Below, in pieces: positions 1-7,204 of a stretch of DNA of 11,208 nt. Each line of letters opens with the position of its first letter. The stretch's first letter is position 1. The position numbers and the translations under genes are program-made. Location: contig JAKPKF010000335.1 in assembly GCA_029553845.1 (NCBI GenBank), positions 1 through 11,208 of the forward strand. Reading direction: 5' to 3'. This DNA comes from a bacterium (GTDB lineage Bacteria; Patescibacteria; Dojkabacteria; SC72). The notes beneath the pieces are model-generated. The model worked only from the letters and a program-made list of their open reading frames with translations. It did no database searches and was not told the DNA's origin.

Positions 1-1
1 G

Positions 2-223
2 GCTTTGGATGCGGCTTGGGATGCGGCTTGGGATGCAGCTAGGGATGCCGCTAGGGCTGCCGCTAGGGCTGCTGCTTGGGAGGCTGCTAAGGATGCTGCA
101 TGGGATGCCGCTAGGGCTGCTGCATGGGATGCCGCTAGGGATTCCGCTTGTTTGCATGCGGCTAGGGATGCCCAGTACCAGCATTTATTGGAAATGCTGG
201 AAATTGAAAGCGAGGAAGAATGA
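2..223 (+). CDS. Ala-rich DAAW/DAAR tetrapeptide-repeat protein, 3' end (partial)
   Basis: The frame is open at the left edge, so this is the C-terminal part of a longer protein; the TTG at 5-7 is most likely an internal Leu, not a start. About twelve tandem four-residue units of the form [D/A/E]-A-A-[W/R/K] (DAAW, DAAR, AAAR, AAAW) cover roughly the first 50 residues. A short non-repeat tail follows, with an acidic end (LEMLEIESEEE). A period of four with invariant Ala pairs should give a long alpha helix with a slowly rotating stripe of Trp/Arg. Its stop overlaps the next start as ATGA. I do not recognise a function; such low-complexity helical repeats occur in phage hypothetical proteins. 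Confidence is good for the coding frame and low for any role. Confidence 0.7.
   Translation, partial: ALDAAWDAAWDAARDAARAAARAAAWEAAKDAAWDAARAAAWDAARDSACLHAARDAQYQHLLEMLEIESEEE
8..151 (+). repeat. 12-bp coding minisatellite, about 12 units
   Basis: Twelve head-to-tail units of 12 bp, consensus GATGCNGCTWGG, with third-position and unit-to-unit changes. They are in frame and encode the DAAW/DAAR repeat. The first two units are identical and later ones drift, as expected for slippage-driven expansion followed by point mutation. Confidence 0.85.
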
Positions 224-588
224 GCGAGAAATCAGATTACCAGAAACATTTAGAAAGTATGTCTGAAATAGAGTACAAAAGATTGACTCAAGGTGATTGG
301 TCAAGAAACGAAACTGACACTCGTGTCCGCTGTACGAAAGATGGAGAGTATCCAGAAGACAAGGAAACTGTGTTTGCCGAAATTCATGGTCAATACTTTG
401 ATGGCATAACACATAAACTTGATTTTGATAAGGACAATGGTTTATGGATAGATTATGATGGAGAAAATATTCCACATATCCCTGAAGAAATGACGGTCTA
501 CTGGCAACCACTTACCAGCTTGAAAGAGCAGTATGAGAAGCAGAAGGAGGAGGGAAACTGTATTTCATGTGGAGCTCCTCTCGAATAA
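220..588 (+). CDS. DUF551-like phage protein
   Basis: A 122-aa soluble acidic protein. The middle resembles the DUF551 pattern known from phage genes: a PED motif (PEDKETVFAEIHG), then a central stretch with GLWIDYDGE, then a closing T-x-YW-x-PL motif (MTVYWQPL), which corresponds to the VTHWMPLPEPP-type ending of that family. The extra C-terminus carries CISCGAPLE, a single CxxC that could bind metal only with a partner pair. The start overlaps the upstream stop as ATGA, with GAGGA very close upstream, so it is translationally coupled. DUF551 has no assigned biochemical function. The family call rests on a pattern seen by eye. Confidence 0.6.
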   Translation: MSEKSDYQKHLESMSEIEYKRLTQGDWSRNETDTRVRCTKDGEYPEDKETVFAEIHGQYFDGITHKLDFDKDNGLWIDYDGENIPHIPEEMTVYWQPLTSLKEQYEKQKEEGNCISCGAPLE

Positions 589-629
589 GGGAGGGACATT
601 AATCCTAAGATTCAGAAAGAAGGAAATTT

Positions 630-929
630 ATGGCTACAATATTTTCGCCTCAAGATCAAATTGTCTGCATTCCTCAGCATGTTCTCGAAGAAACATCAGG
701 AGTATTTCAAGCATTGAAACATCCTGACGTCGAATTTGGGTTTGTATTTAAGGATGTTGGAGATCGAGGAGTATTTTGTCGTTATTGGTCAAAGTATAGT
801 CCCGGAGAGCTTCGGACGAAATCTAATAGTGAATTAACTCCCCGAGAAAATGTATTTCTCTATATTTCAAGAGCTGATGATGTAATAACTCAAACTTGGA
901 ATACATATATAGAACCTCTTGAAGATTAA
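630..929 (+). CDS. Hypothetical protein, 99 aa
   Basis: A small soluble protein with no signal peptide or membrane segment. It is preceded by a good Shine-Dalgarno (AAGAAGGA, about 5 nt spacing), which fixes the ATG at 630. The sequence is mixed alpha/beta in character, with aromatic-rich strands (FGFVFKDVG, VFCRYWSKYS), and I recognise no family motif. It is the last gene before the promoter-like element at 939-991, so it probably ends the transcription unit that contains the repeat protein and the DUF551-like gene. Confidence 0.65.
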   Translation: MATIFSPQDQIVCIPQHVLEETSGVFQALKHPDVEFGFVFKDVGDRGVFCRYWSKYSPGELRTKSNSELTPRENVFLYISRADDVITQTWNTYIEPLED

Positions 930-938
930 AAAAAATCT

Positions 939-991
939 CTAAGAAACTCTAATGTTCTCTTAACCTGTCGCTAATGTTGATATTCTATAAT
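939..991 (+). promoter_or_regulatory. Phage promoter-like element, copy 1
   Basis: Bases 954-991 match 5803-5840 at 35 of 38 positions, and both copies sit in the only sizeable gaps ahead of a new gene block. A perfect TATAAT -10 box lies at 986-991, but no TTGACA-like -35 is present at 16-18 bp. Instead, CTAATGTT occurs at 949-956 and again at 971-978, exactly 22 bp apart. CTAA/CTTAA cores recur at 939, 949, 959 and 971, close to one helical turn each. This suggests an activator-dependent or repressor-bound phage promoter reading into the gene at 1017. Transcription from it is inferred, not shown. Confidence 0.65.
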
Positions 992-1016
992 TAGGTTATA
1001 GAGAGGAGAAAATAAT

Positions 1017-1205
1017 ATGAATGACGCAACTGAAGATTCAAAAGAGTCTCAAACTCTAGTAGAACCAATTCCTCAAGAAAATTCTGAGGAACTTGAGGTC
1101 ATCTACCAAAATCGTCATGACCGACGAAAAGCTGCTAAATTAGCTCGACGTCAAGCAAAAGAAGAAGCTCAAGAAAAGAAAGTTAGAGAGGGAACTAATG
1201 TCTGA
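1017..1205 (+). CDS. Small basic-tailed phage protein, 62 aa
   Basis: The N-terminal half is acidic and probably disordered (MNDATEDSKESQTLVEPI). The C-terminal half is strongly basic and helical, with NRHDRRKAAKLARRQAKEEA. Short phage proteins with an RHDRRKAxxLARR-type segment are common, but I know of no demonstrated function; nucleic-acid binding is a guess from the charge. A strong GAGAGGAGA Shine-Dalgarno stands 7-8 nt before the ATG. It is the first gene after promoter-like copy 1, and its end overlaps the DUF932 gene by 8 nt, so it may help couple translation into the operon. Confidence 0.65.
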   Translation: MNDATEDSKESQTLVEPIPQENSEELEVIYQNRHDRRKAAKLARRQAKEEAQEKKVREGTNV

Positions 1206-2193
1206 TAATTTGTTTAACGAAAGATTTTGGTCGTATCGACAGCCTGCTTGGCATGGGTTCGGCTATATTAGTGATGCTCCGATGGGTGCCCAAGAAGCCT
1301 TCTCAACAATTACCCCCTACTCGGTATCTCTAGAATCTCTGATTACTGCTTCAGGGAACCTTACGTCTTACAGAGCAATTGTCCGAGACCCTGTTCCCGA
1401 TGATCCTCAACCTGTTATTTTTGGAATCGTAGGAGGATCTTACGTTCTCGTTGAACCTCAAAGATTCTGTGAGATCTATGATGATACCATTGGTCAACCT
1501 ATTGAAACTCTCGGAGCTCTTGGGAAGGGAGAAAAGCTTTTTCTATCAACTAAACTCCCATCCTGGTCTGTCAAGGGAGATGATCTCGATAATTATCTAA
1601 TTACTCTCTGCCCCTATGATGGTGTCTCAGCAATCCTTGTATTTATTAGTCATGTTCGTCCTGTTTGTCAGAATACTATAAGGCTTGCTCGACAGCAGTC
1701 GACTGAAGTATACCGAATTATTCATGGAACTAATGTTGAAACTTATCTTGAAACTTGGATGTCAGGACTCTATCAAAGAGCTCTATCTCGATCGGAACAT
1801 ATTCAATTAGCTCTAGAAACATTAGCAGATCTTCAGATTCAAGAAGCTCAAGTTCCTCAAATTATCGATGAGATCTACCCAATCCCTCCCGAACCCATTA
1901 AGAATGCCCCTCCTGAAATCATGGAGAAGAGAGAAGCTGAATGGGAATGGGTTAGAAAGTCAGTTCTGAGATCCCGAAATGCTGTTCAAGCTCTCTTTTC
2001 AGGATTAGGGACCGGCTTAGATACTCCTGCAACAAAAGGGACTGCTTATGGACTTTTCCAAGCAGTTGCTGAGTGGGAAAACTATCGACCAACTTCTAAT
2101 GAGGATTCTCGAGGAGCTAATATCTTATTTGGTGATCGGGGGAGACAGATTGAACGGGCTTATTCTATTCTCGAGAAGGGAGGGATTAGATGA
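1198..2193 (+). CDS. DUF932 (phage/plasmid-like) protein
   Basis: A 331-aa protein matching the DUF932 phage/plasmid-like family, in which an early WHG-type motif is typical: here PAWHGFGYIS at about residues 17-26. Family-like blocks follow: a conserved Y-x-L-V-x-P segment (SYVLVEPQRFCEIYDD), then GEKLFLSTKLP, then a region around SHVRPVCQNTIRLA (the V-CxNTxxxA motif), and a helical second half ending near GRGRQIERAY-like residues. Length is normal for the family. DUF932 genes sit in phage and plasmid replication/recombination regions; their biochemistry is not settled. The ATG at 1198 is preceded by AGAGAGGGA. The stop overlaps the next start as ATGA. Confidence 0.85.
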   Translation: MSDNLFNERFWSYRQPAWHGFGYISDAPMGAQEAFSTITPYSVSLESLITASGNLTSYRAIVRDPVPDDPQPVIFGIVGGSYVLVEPQRFCEIYDDTIGQPIETLGALGKGEKLFLSTKLPSWSVKGDDLDNYLITLCPYDGVSAILVFISHVRPVCQNTIRLARQQSTEVYRIIHGTNVETYLETWMSGLYQRALSRSEHIQLALETLADLQIQEAQVPQIIDEIYPIPPEPIKNAPPEIMEKREAEWEWVRKSVLRSRNAVQALFSGLGTGLDTPATKGTAYGLFQAVAEWENYRPTSNEDSRGANILFGDRGRQIERAYSILEKGGIR

Positions 2194-2759
2194 ATATTTC
2201 TCTTGTTAACGGAGGGACTTCTCTACAAATTGATCTTCATGATCTTTTTCGGGATCTGTCCGAGGAATCTCTTGAAGAACTAGCATCTATATATGCCTGG
2301 GAATCTGCTGCATGGAAAGCTATTATCCAAGAAGTTCGATCAGAATTTGCAGCTCGAGCATTTAACTCAGATCTCTACTATCTAAGACGAGCTTTCTTTG
2401 GGATGCCTCTTGATGAAGATGAAGAATCCCTAACTTCTGAAGAAGAATCTCAGATCATGAAAATTATGTCTCAAACATTCTCAAGCCTCTTAGAAGAGGT
2501 ATCTTACCGAGTAGTCGAAGGAGACAAGTATCGTCGAGCATACTATTCTATTAGTGAATATATTCAAGAACATTTTGGCCATGATGCAGCCTACAATTTC
2601 AGAAAATTTGTTGTTGACCTTCCTGAGGTAGATAGTCTCCAAGTATCCCGAAGTGTAAGTGCCGATATCTCAAAGATGACTCAAGATACTATTGAGGAAT
2701 GGAGCCAGACTCTAATCCAAATTATGAAACGAGCTTCTGATGCTACTCCTCAAAAATAA
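2190..2759 (+). CDS. Hypothetical acidic helical protein, 189 aa
   Basis: A soluble, acidic, mostly helical protein, with runs such as DEDEESLTSEEESQIMKIM around residues 72-90 and a central Tyr/Arg-rich helix (YRRAYYSISEYIQEHFG). No catalytic motif is recognisable. It is translationally coupled to the DUF932 gene through an ATGA overlap, with a GAAGGGAGGG Shine-Dalgarno inside that gene, and its 3' end overlaps the helicase by 20 nt. This position between DUF932 and a SNF2-type helicase suggests a DNA-metabolism partner, but that is inference from context only. Confidence 0.7.
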   Translation: MNISLVNGGTSLQIDLHDLFRDLSEESLEELASIYAWESAAWKAIIQEVRSEFAARAFNSDLYYLRRAFFGMPLDEDEESLTSEEESQIMKIMSQTFSSLLEEVSYRVVEGDKYRRAYYSISEYIQEHFGHDAAYNFRKFVVDLPEVDSLQVSRSVSADISKMTQDTIEEWSQTLIQIMKRASDATPQK

Positions 2760-4314
2760 CTCTTTTACGGTAGATTCTCGGTTACTCTTACCACGAGATA
2801 TTCATACTATTAAGAATCTTCTAGGAGGGAGATTGGTAGGGAATTTTTGGTCTCTCCCTAAGAGATATAGTGTTTTACAAGAACTTCAACGACACCCTCT
2901 ATCAATACCTTGGAGTCCTGAAGTCCAAGAGTGGTATGATCAAATTTCTCAAAATCAAGATTTCCCTGATCAAGCATCACAGCATCCGTCTTGGAATACT
3001 CTTCTTGAGTATCAAAAAGATGCTGTAACCTTTCTAACCAAGACCTCAGGACTTCTTGCACTAGACCCAGGACTTGGAAAGTCTGCTGTTTCTGTCGTAG
3101 CATCAGAACTGATTGAAGCAAAGAAAGTCTTGGTTGTATCACCTCTATCTCTTCTCTATACCTGGGAACGAGAATATCAAAAGTGGTCAAGAAATCAGCT
3201 CCCAACTCTATGCTATCGAGATAAATCTCTTACTCCTCTTGAAGAAGGATGGACAATTGTTAATTATGATCTTCTAGCAAGATCTCCTCATCTATTTTGG
3301 TCGAAATGGGATGTTATTATTCTTGATGAATCTGTAATGGTTAAGAACCGAAAGACTCGTAGATTTAAGCAACTCAAAACAATTGTATCTCGAGCCGAAA
3401 GAGTCTGGGAACTTTCAGGGTCCCCTGTAACGAAAGCTGTAGATGATCTTTGGAGTCAATTCCACCTTCTCTTTCCTCGAGACTATACAAGTTATTGGAG
3501 ATTTGCCCAAGCCTACTGTATTATTGAGGATACTCCCTGGGGTAAGAATATCGTAAGTTCTAAACCCTATAGCTTTCCTGAAGAATTTCAAGATATCATG
3601 ATGGTAAAGAGCCAACGAGATGTTCTTGATCTCCCAGAAACTCTCTACGAAACGATTGATATTGATCTATTACCTCCTCAAGAAAAGATGTATCGAGATA
3701 TTCTCAAGAAGTTTCTTATTGAACTATCTTCCGGAGAAATCCTCCCCATTCAGTCTAAAGTTGCTCAATTGACTAGGCTTCTTCAAGTTAGTTCTTCAAC
3801 GATTAATATTGATCCAGGAACTAATATTTCAGCAAAGCATCAGACTCTACTAGAACTCTTAGAAATTCAATATATTCAAAAGCCAGGGATCTTCTGGGTC
3901 TATTGGAAAGCATCAGCAGGTGCTCTCTATCACTTACTCTTGAATAAAGGATACTCAGTTCAACTTATTACAGGGGATACACCTCAAGAAGATAGGGATA
4001 AGTTTCTTCAACAATATAAGAAGGGAAAGATTGACTATATTATTCTATCTTTAGCAGTTGGGAAATATGGCTTGACTCTAACAAATACAAAGACTGTAGT
4101 ATACGTAGATAAGACTTTTTCAATGGATGACTATATCCAATCTCTTCATAGAGTTAAGAGACTAGGATTAGACCATACAGTTCTAGTAGTATCTCTTCAT
4201 GCAAGACATACAGTTGATTCTCTTGTTGAGGAAAATCTTGCGGGAAAATCTTTTGATCTTGCTCGAATTTCCAATGCTGATTTAGTTGAGTTATTAAGGA
4301 GCCTAGGAAGATGA
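2740..4314 (+). CDS. SNF2-type superfamily 2 DNA helicase/ATPase
   Basis: A 524-aa SF2 translocase of the compact phage SNF2 type. It has a Q-motif-like YQKDAV (about 91-96), Walker A D109-PGLGKS-115, motif Ia VVSPLSLLYTWE (about 132-143), DEAH-box variant D196-ES, and motif III SGSP (226-229). The C-terminal lobe has ITGDTPQEDR, motif V (AVGKYGLTLTNT) and motif VI (QSLHRVKRLG). All ATPase motifs look intact. The roughly 85-residue N-terminus resembles the small pre-helicase domain seen in related phage proteins. The ATG at 2740 lies inside the upstream gene and has only a weak Shine-Dalgarno, so translation is probably coupled. A likely role is remodelling DNA at forks or recombination intermediates, together with the downstream resolvase and nuclease. 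Confidence 0.9.
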   Translation: MLLLKNNSFTVDSRLLLPRDIHTIKNLLGGRLVGNFWSLPKRYSVLQELQRHPLSIPWSPEVQEWYDQISQNQDFPDQASQHPSWNTLLEYQKDAVTFLTKTSGLLALDPGLGKSAVSVVASELIEAKKVLVVSPLSLLYTWEREYQKWSRNQLPTLCYRDKSLTPLEEGWTIVNYDLLARSPHLFWSKWDVIILDESVMVKNRKTRRFKQLKTIVSRAERVWELSGSPVTKAVDDLWSQFHLLFPRDYTSYWRFAQAYCIIEDTPWGKNIVSSKPYSFPEEFQDIMMVKSQRDVLDLPETLYETIDIDLLPPQEKMYRDILKKFLIELSSGEILPIQSKVAQLTRLLQVSSSTINIDPGTNISAKHQTLLELLEIQYIQKPGIFWVYWKASAGALYHLLLNKGYSVQLITGDTPQEDRDKFLQQYKKGKIDYIILSLAVGKYGLTLTNTKTVVYVDKTFSMDDYIQSLHRVKRLGLDHTVLVVSLHARHTVDSLVEENLAGKSFDLARISNADLVELLRSLGR

Positions 4315-4754
4315 GAAAATTGCTTGCTTTAGACCCTGGAGTGACGACAGGGTTTAGCATATTTAGTTGGGAAGTTCGATATACTTACAAGGCAGTTTTT
4401 CCTCTGGACTGGGGGAATTTATCAATTGAAGATCTTCTCCCTAAAATTGCATCACTACTAGAACAAGATTGCTATCATGTAATTTATGAGAATATCCCTC
4501 TCATTGGGGTTGGGAATCTAGGAGATTCTCTCCGAAAAGTCATGGGAATTATTCATACTCTAGCCCCTAAAGCAACAGTAACTAATCCAGGAGTCTGGAA
4601 AACGTTCCCCTCTCTAGAAAACCTTCCTACCCCAGAAGTAGAGAAGACAACTCTTCATCAGAAGGATGCATACTATATAGGGCTATGGTATATTATTACT
4701 CAACCTCCTAAGAATTCAAAGATTAGTTTATCTTTTTCGAATTTCCAATTATAA
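4311..4754 (+). CDS. RuvC-like Holliday junction resolvase
   Basis: A 147-aa RNase H-fold nuclease. The N-terminus has the RuvC signature LALDPGVTTGFS with catalytic D8. The second acidic residue is E60 in VIYENIP, and the C-terminal motif is H116-QKD119-A, supplying the last Asp. These spacings match the RuvC-like set of Asp, Glu and Asp with a nearby His/Asp. It should cleave four-way or branched DNA made during phage recombination or before packaging. The start overlaps the helicase stop as ATGA. The protein is somewhat shorter than cellular RuvC (about 170 aa), which is usual for phage versions. The last 15 or so residues (KNSKISLSFSNFQL) look non-conserved. Confidence 0.8.
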   Translation: MRKLLALDPGVTTGFSIFSWEVRYTYKAVFPLDWGNLSIEDLLPKIASLLEQDCYHVIYENIPLIGVGNLGDSLRKVMGIIHTLAPKATVTNPGVWKTFPSLENLPTPEVEKTTLHQKDAYYIGLWYIITQPPKNSKISLSFSNFQL

Positions 4755-4772
4755 TATAAGAAGGGATGATCA

Positions 4773-5783
4773 ATGTTATCAATAGGTGTAACTGACTTAC
4801 AGTATTTTTCAGGGTGTCGTCGTAAGTGGTGGTTAGAGAAGAATTGGAAACCTCCCAAGCCTTCAGCCCCCTACTGGTTTGGGACTGCTGTTCATGAAGG
4901 TCTAGAGATCTACTACAAGACTTTAGATCAAGATAAAGCAATCGAAGCAGCAGACTCCCTTATGAAAGATAGTTTGAATGACATTTCAGATGAATTTCCT
5001 GAAATCTGGGATCAAGTTTACGGAGAATTCGAAGATCTCTATGGACTGGTTCATGCAGTTCTTCAAAACTATTTTATTCGGGAAGAATCTGAATCTCTAA
5101 TAGATCTATATGGAGAAGTTAGATCTGTAGAAGAAAAGATTCGAATTCCTCTATTCAAAGATCCTAAACTAGGACCCGTTTCTCTAGCAGGGAAGATTGA
5201 TCTTGTTCTAGAAGATTCTAGAGGGTCTTGGATTGTTGATCATAAGACATCAGCATCCCCAATGGATTTTGGAGGTCTTGATGTTGATGAGCAACTGACA
5301 GGATACTCTTTTCTATTCTATAGACAAACTCAGACTCTTCCCCAAGGAGTTATCTACAATGTTCTAGTCAAAGATCTCCCCAACCCCCCAAAGATTCTGA
5401 AAGATGGATCTCTCTCCAAAGATATCTCTCAAAAGACTACATATAGTTTATTTCTTAGAGAGCTAGAAGAAAGAGGGATCGATCCTTCTGAAGAAGAATA
5501 TAATAAAGTTCTTTCAGTTCTTGAAAGTAAGGGATGGAGCAGATTCTTTCAACGAGAGGGAAGTACTAGAAATCTAACAGAAGTTCAAGGATTCTTTACT
5601 CGAACGTTACGAAAAGCTCAAGATATCGTAGGGATTATGAAAGACCCGATGAAGAATGCATATCCGAATCCCTCGAACTATACATGTAATTACTGCCCCT
5701 TCTTGGGAGTATGTAAGAGTATGGAAGATGGAGGTGACTGGGAAAGAGTTTTAGAAGCTCGGTTTATTCCGAATGTTCGATAA
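4773..5783 (+). CDS. Cas4/RecB-like PD-(D/E)XK exonuclease with Fe-S-type cysteines
   Basis: A 336-aa PD-(D/E)XK nuclease. Visible motifs in order: C15 in YFSGCRRKWW, then GTAVHEGLE with H41, then GKID143LVL, then the core IVD156HK158TS, then Q174-LTGY178. The C-terminus holds C305-x2-C308-x5-C314 in CNYCPFLGVC. One N-terminal plus three C-terminal cysteines is the arrangement that holds a [4Fe-4S] cluster in Cas4 and AddB nucleases, so such a cluster is likely here. It is probably a 5'-3' or end-processing exonuclease that makes single strands for the Sak4-like annealing or recombinase protein downstream. GAAGGGATG lies before the ATG. It is the last gene before promoter-like copy 2. No cas1 or cas2 is nearby, so a CRISPR role is not indicated. 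Confidence 0.88.
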   Translation: MLSIGVTDLQYFSGCRRKWWLEKNWKPPKPSAPYWFGTAVHEGLEIYYKTLDQDKAIEAADSLMKDSLNDISDEFPEIWDQVYGEFEDLYGLVHAVLQNYFIREESESLIDLYGEVRSVEEKIRIPLFKDPKLGPVSLAGKIDLVLEDSRGSWIVDHKTSASPMDFGGLDVDEQLTGYSFLFYRQTQTLPQGVIYNVLVKDLPNPPKILKDGSLSKDISQKTTYSLFLRELEERGIDPSEEEYNKVLSVLESKGWSRFFQREGSTRNLTEVQGFFTRTLRKAQDIVGIMKDPMKNAYPNPSNYTCNYCPFLGVCKSMEDGGDWERVLEARFIPNVR

Positions 5784-5786
5784 GTT

Positions 5787-5840
5787 CTAATATGTTGCTA
5801 AGGTTCTCTTAACCTATCGCTAATGTTCATATTTTATAAT
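5787..5840 (+). promoter_or_regulatory. Phage promoter-like element, copy 2
   Basis: Copy of the element at 939-991, differing at only 3 of 38 bases (5803-5840 against 954-991). TATAAT is at 5835-5840. CTAAGGTT at 5798-5805 and CTAATGTT at 5820-5827 are 22 bp apart, and CTAA/CTTAA cores lie at 5787, 5798, 5808 and 5820. This copy also contains the short inverted repeat AGGTT-N5-AACCT (5801-5815). It would drive the recombinase/SSB gene pair starting at 5883, whose leader of about 40 nt carries AAAGGAGG. No -35 consensus is visible, as in copy 1. Confidence 0.65.
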
Positions 5841-5882
5841 AAGATATGAAAGTTAATTTACTTCTTAAAGGAGGATTACTCA

Positions 5883-6620
5883 ATGAAGAAGTCAGACAAA
5901 ATAGTCAAACCTGAGACTAACCGTTTTCTTAAAGCTCTAATCTTCAGCCCTGCTGGGCATGGGAAGACCAGGTTACTAGGATCTGCTAATGATGATCCTA
6001 GAACTTCCCCAATTTTACTCCTGGACTATGAAGGAGGGACATCATCACTTGTAGGTTCAGATGTTGATATATTCCCAATTCGATCCTGGGAAGATTATAA
6101 TGAGGCCTATCGTATCCTTTCTGATCCAGAGACTCCCTATAAATCAGTAGGGCTGGACTCTGTTTCAGAGACTCATATTATGTCTCTTATGTCTCAATTG
6201 GATGGTAGTACTAGAACTCGAAAAATCCCCGATCTGTTAGAACAGGGAGACTATGGTATTGCTCTTGTTCAAATGAGACGATTACTTAGAGCATTTCGAG
6301 ATTTACCAATGCATGTCTTTGCTTCGAGTTTAGCAAAAGATGATGTAGACCCTCGAGAGGGGACAGTTAAAAAACCGGCTCTTGCGGGGGCAATGGCTGA
6401 TGAAGCACCGGGTATCTTTGACTTGGTTGGGTATCTTGCAACTACTGATGTCACAAATGAATCTGGAGAAACAGAAACTCGTCGAGTTCTCATTATGCAA
6501 GGGTATCCCAAACTTCGAACGAAGGTTCGAGTTCCTCAGACTATTGATGCACCTAACGAGATTTGGGACCCTTCGGTATCCCTTATTTTAGACTCACTAG
6601 GATTCCCTCCTGCTGAGTAA
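5883..6620 (+). CDS. Sak4-like RecA-fold ATPase (AAA_24 phage nucleotide-binding protein)
   Basis: A 245-aa P-loop protein of the AAA_24 type. Walker A is SPAGHGKT (residues 22-29). A strand ILLLDYEGG (about 44-52) follows, typical of this family, and the Walker B-like Asp is D92 in VGLDSVSE. An Arg-rich segment QMRRLLRAFRDLP and a family-like VKKPALAGAMADEAPGIFDLVGYL complete the core. Sak4-type proteins are RecA-core ATPases that promote single-strand annealing and recombination, usually with an SSB encoded next door, as here. A strong AAAGGAGG Shine-Dalgarno precedes the ATG, and the gene is the first after promoter-like copy 2. Length agrees with the family. Confidence 0.85.
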   Translation: MKKSDKIVKPETNRFLKALIFSPAGHGKTRLLGSANDDPRTSPILLLDYEGGTSSLVGSDVDIFPIRSWEDYNEAYRILSDPETPYKSVGLDSVSETHIMSLMSQLDGSTRTRKIPDLLEQGDYGIALVQMRRLLRAFRDLPMHVFASSLAKDDVDPREGTVKKPALAGAMADEAPGIFDLVGYLATTDVTNESGETETRRVLIMQGYPKLRTKVRVPQTIDAPNEIWDPSVSLILDSLGFPPAE

Positions 6621-6651
6621 CCTTATTTAGCCAGAAGAAGGAGTATTCAAA

Positions 6652-7170
6652 ATGGCACAATTTACATTAGATTTTTCAAGTGTTGAGGAGTTTGATCCCC
6701 TTCCTGCGGGAGAATTCCCAGTAATCATCGATCATGTCGAGTTGAAAACTGGGAAGGATTCTGGGAAGCCTTATTTAAACTGGGATCTCATTGTATCCGA
6801 TGGTGATTTTTCAGGACGCCATCTATTTATGGCAAGTGGCTTGGGAGATAAAGCCCTTTGGAGACTCAAGCAAATCTTCGAAAATCTAGGTGTCCTAGAA
6901 GAAGAGATGGTTCTTGAAGTCGATGATGATTCAGGGTATGTTATTACTCCTGAACTTTCGGGACTGCCTGGAGTTGCTGTAGTTAAGAATGAAATGTATC
7001 AAAATCGAGTCCAAAATCGAGTTGATGATATCCTTTCTCCTTATGGAAGTGAGGTTGAAGTTCTTCCTCCTCCTGTTCAAGCTCCTGCGGCGAAGTCTAG
7101 TCCTTCTAGACCTCAAGGAGTCACTCCTCGTCAACCTGCAACAACCAAGCCAAAATTGAATTTGAAATAG
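6652..7170 (+). CDS. DUF669 single-stranded DNA-binding protein
   Basis: A 172-aa protein matching the DUF669 phage family, whose members act as SSB-like proteins and are encoded beside Sak4-type recombinases. Visible features are the opening FDFSSVEEFDPLPAGEFP-like stretch (here DFSSVEEFDPLPAGEF), DHVELKTGKDSGKPYLNWDL (charged strand pair), and GLGDKALWRLKQIFENLG. A Pro/Ala/Lys-rich flexible tail (about residues 130-172) ends in a basic KPKLNLK rather than the acidic tip of bacterial SSB. AGAAGGAG lies 8-9 nt before the ATG. It shares a transcription unit with the ATPase upstream and is followed by the hairpin at 7178-7202. Confidence 0.82.
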   Translation: MAQFTLDFSSVEEFDPLPAGEFPVIIDHVELKTGKDSGKPYLNWDLIVSDGDFSGRHLFMASGLGDKALWRLKQIFENLGVLEEEMVLEVDDDSGYVITPELSGLPGVAVVKNEMYQNRVQNRVDDILSPYGSEVEVLPPPVQAPAAKSSPSRPQGVTPRQPATTKPKLNLK

Positions 7171-7177
7171 TACTGTT

Positions 7178-7202
7178 GGAGAGCTAGAAGTAGCTCTCCT
7201 TT
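7178..7202 (+). terminator. Intrinsic terminator-like hairpin after the SSB gene
   Basis: A perfect 9-bp stem GGAGAGCTA (7178-7186) / TAGCTCTCC (7191-7199) with a GAAG tetraloop, followed by TTTAATT. The stem is strong but the U-tract is short, so termination may be partial. It divides the recombination unit from the modification module. Confidence 0.65.
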
Positions 7203-7204
7203 AA

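Noticed and set aside
8..151. Short direct repeats as a possible CRISPR array
   Set aside because: Units are 12 bp, contiguous and in frame, with no spacers; the Cas4-like nuclease far downstream has no cas1/cas2 neighbours.
9..266. Open frame with MRLGMRLGMQLG repeats over the minisatellite
   Set aside because: It is a shadow of the 12-bp repeat read one base off; the DAAW frame is open to the left edge and ends in the ATGA junction typical of this genome.
2858..3205. 115-aa open frame on the minus strand inside the helicase
   Set aside because: No Shine-Dalgarno context or motifs, and it lies wholly inside a well-supported + strand gene; the same applies to the other minus-strand frames (185-511, 3415-3615, 4154-4360, 4723-4941, 6269-6511, 6931-7134, 10590-10838).
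4750..4755. TATAAT as a promoter for the nuclease gene
   Set aside because: It overlaps the resolvase stop, lacks any -35 or the CTAA boxes of the two strong elements, and the DNA is AT-rich enough for chance matches.
5801..5815. AGGTT-N5-AACCT as an intrinsic terminator for the nuclease gene
   Set aside because: The stem is only 5 bp, A/T-containing and has no following U-run; it is part of the promoter-like repeat.
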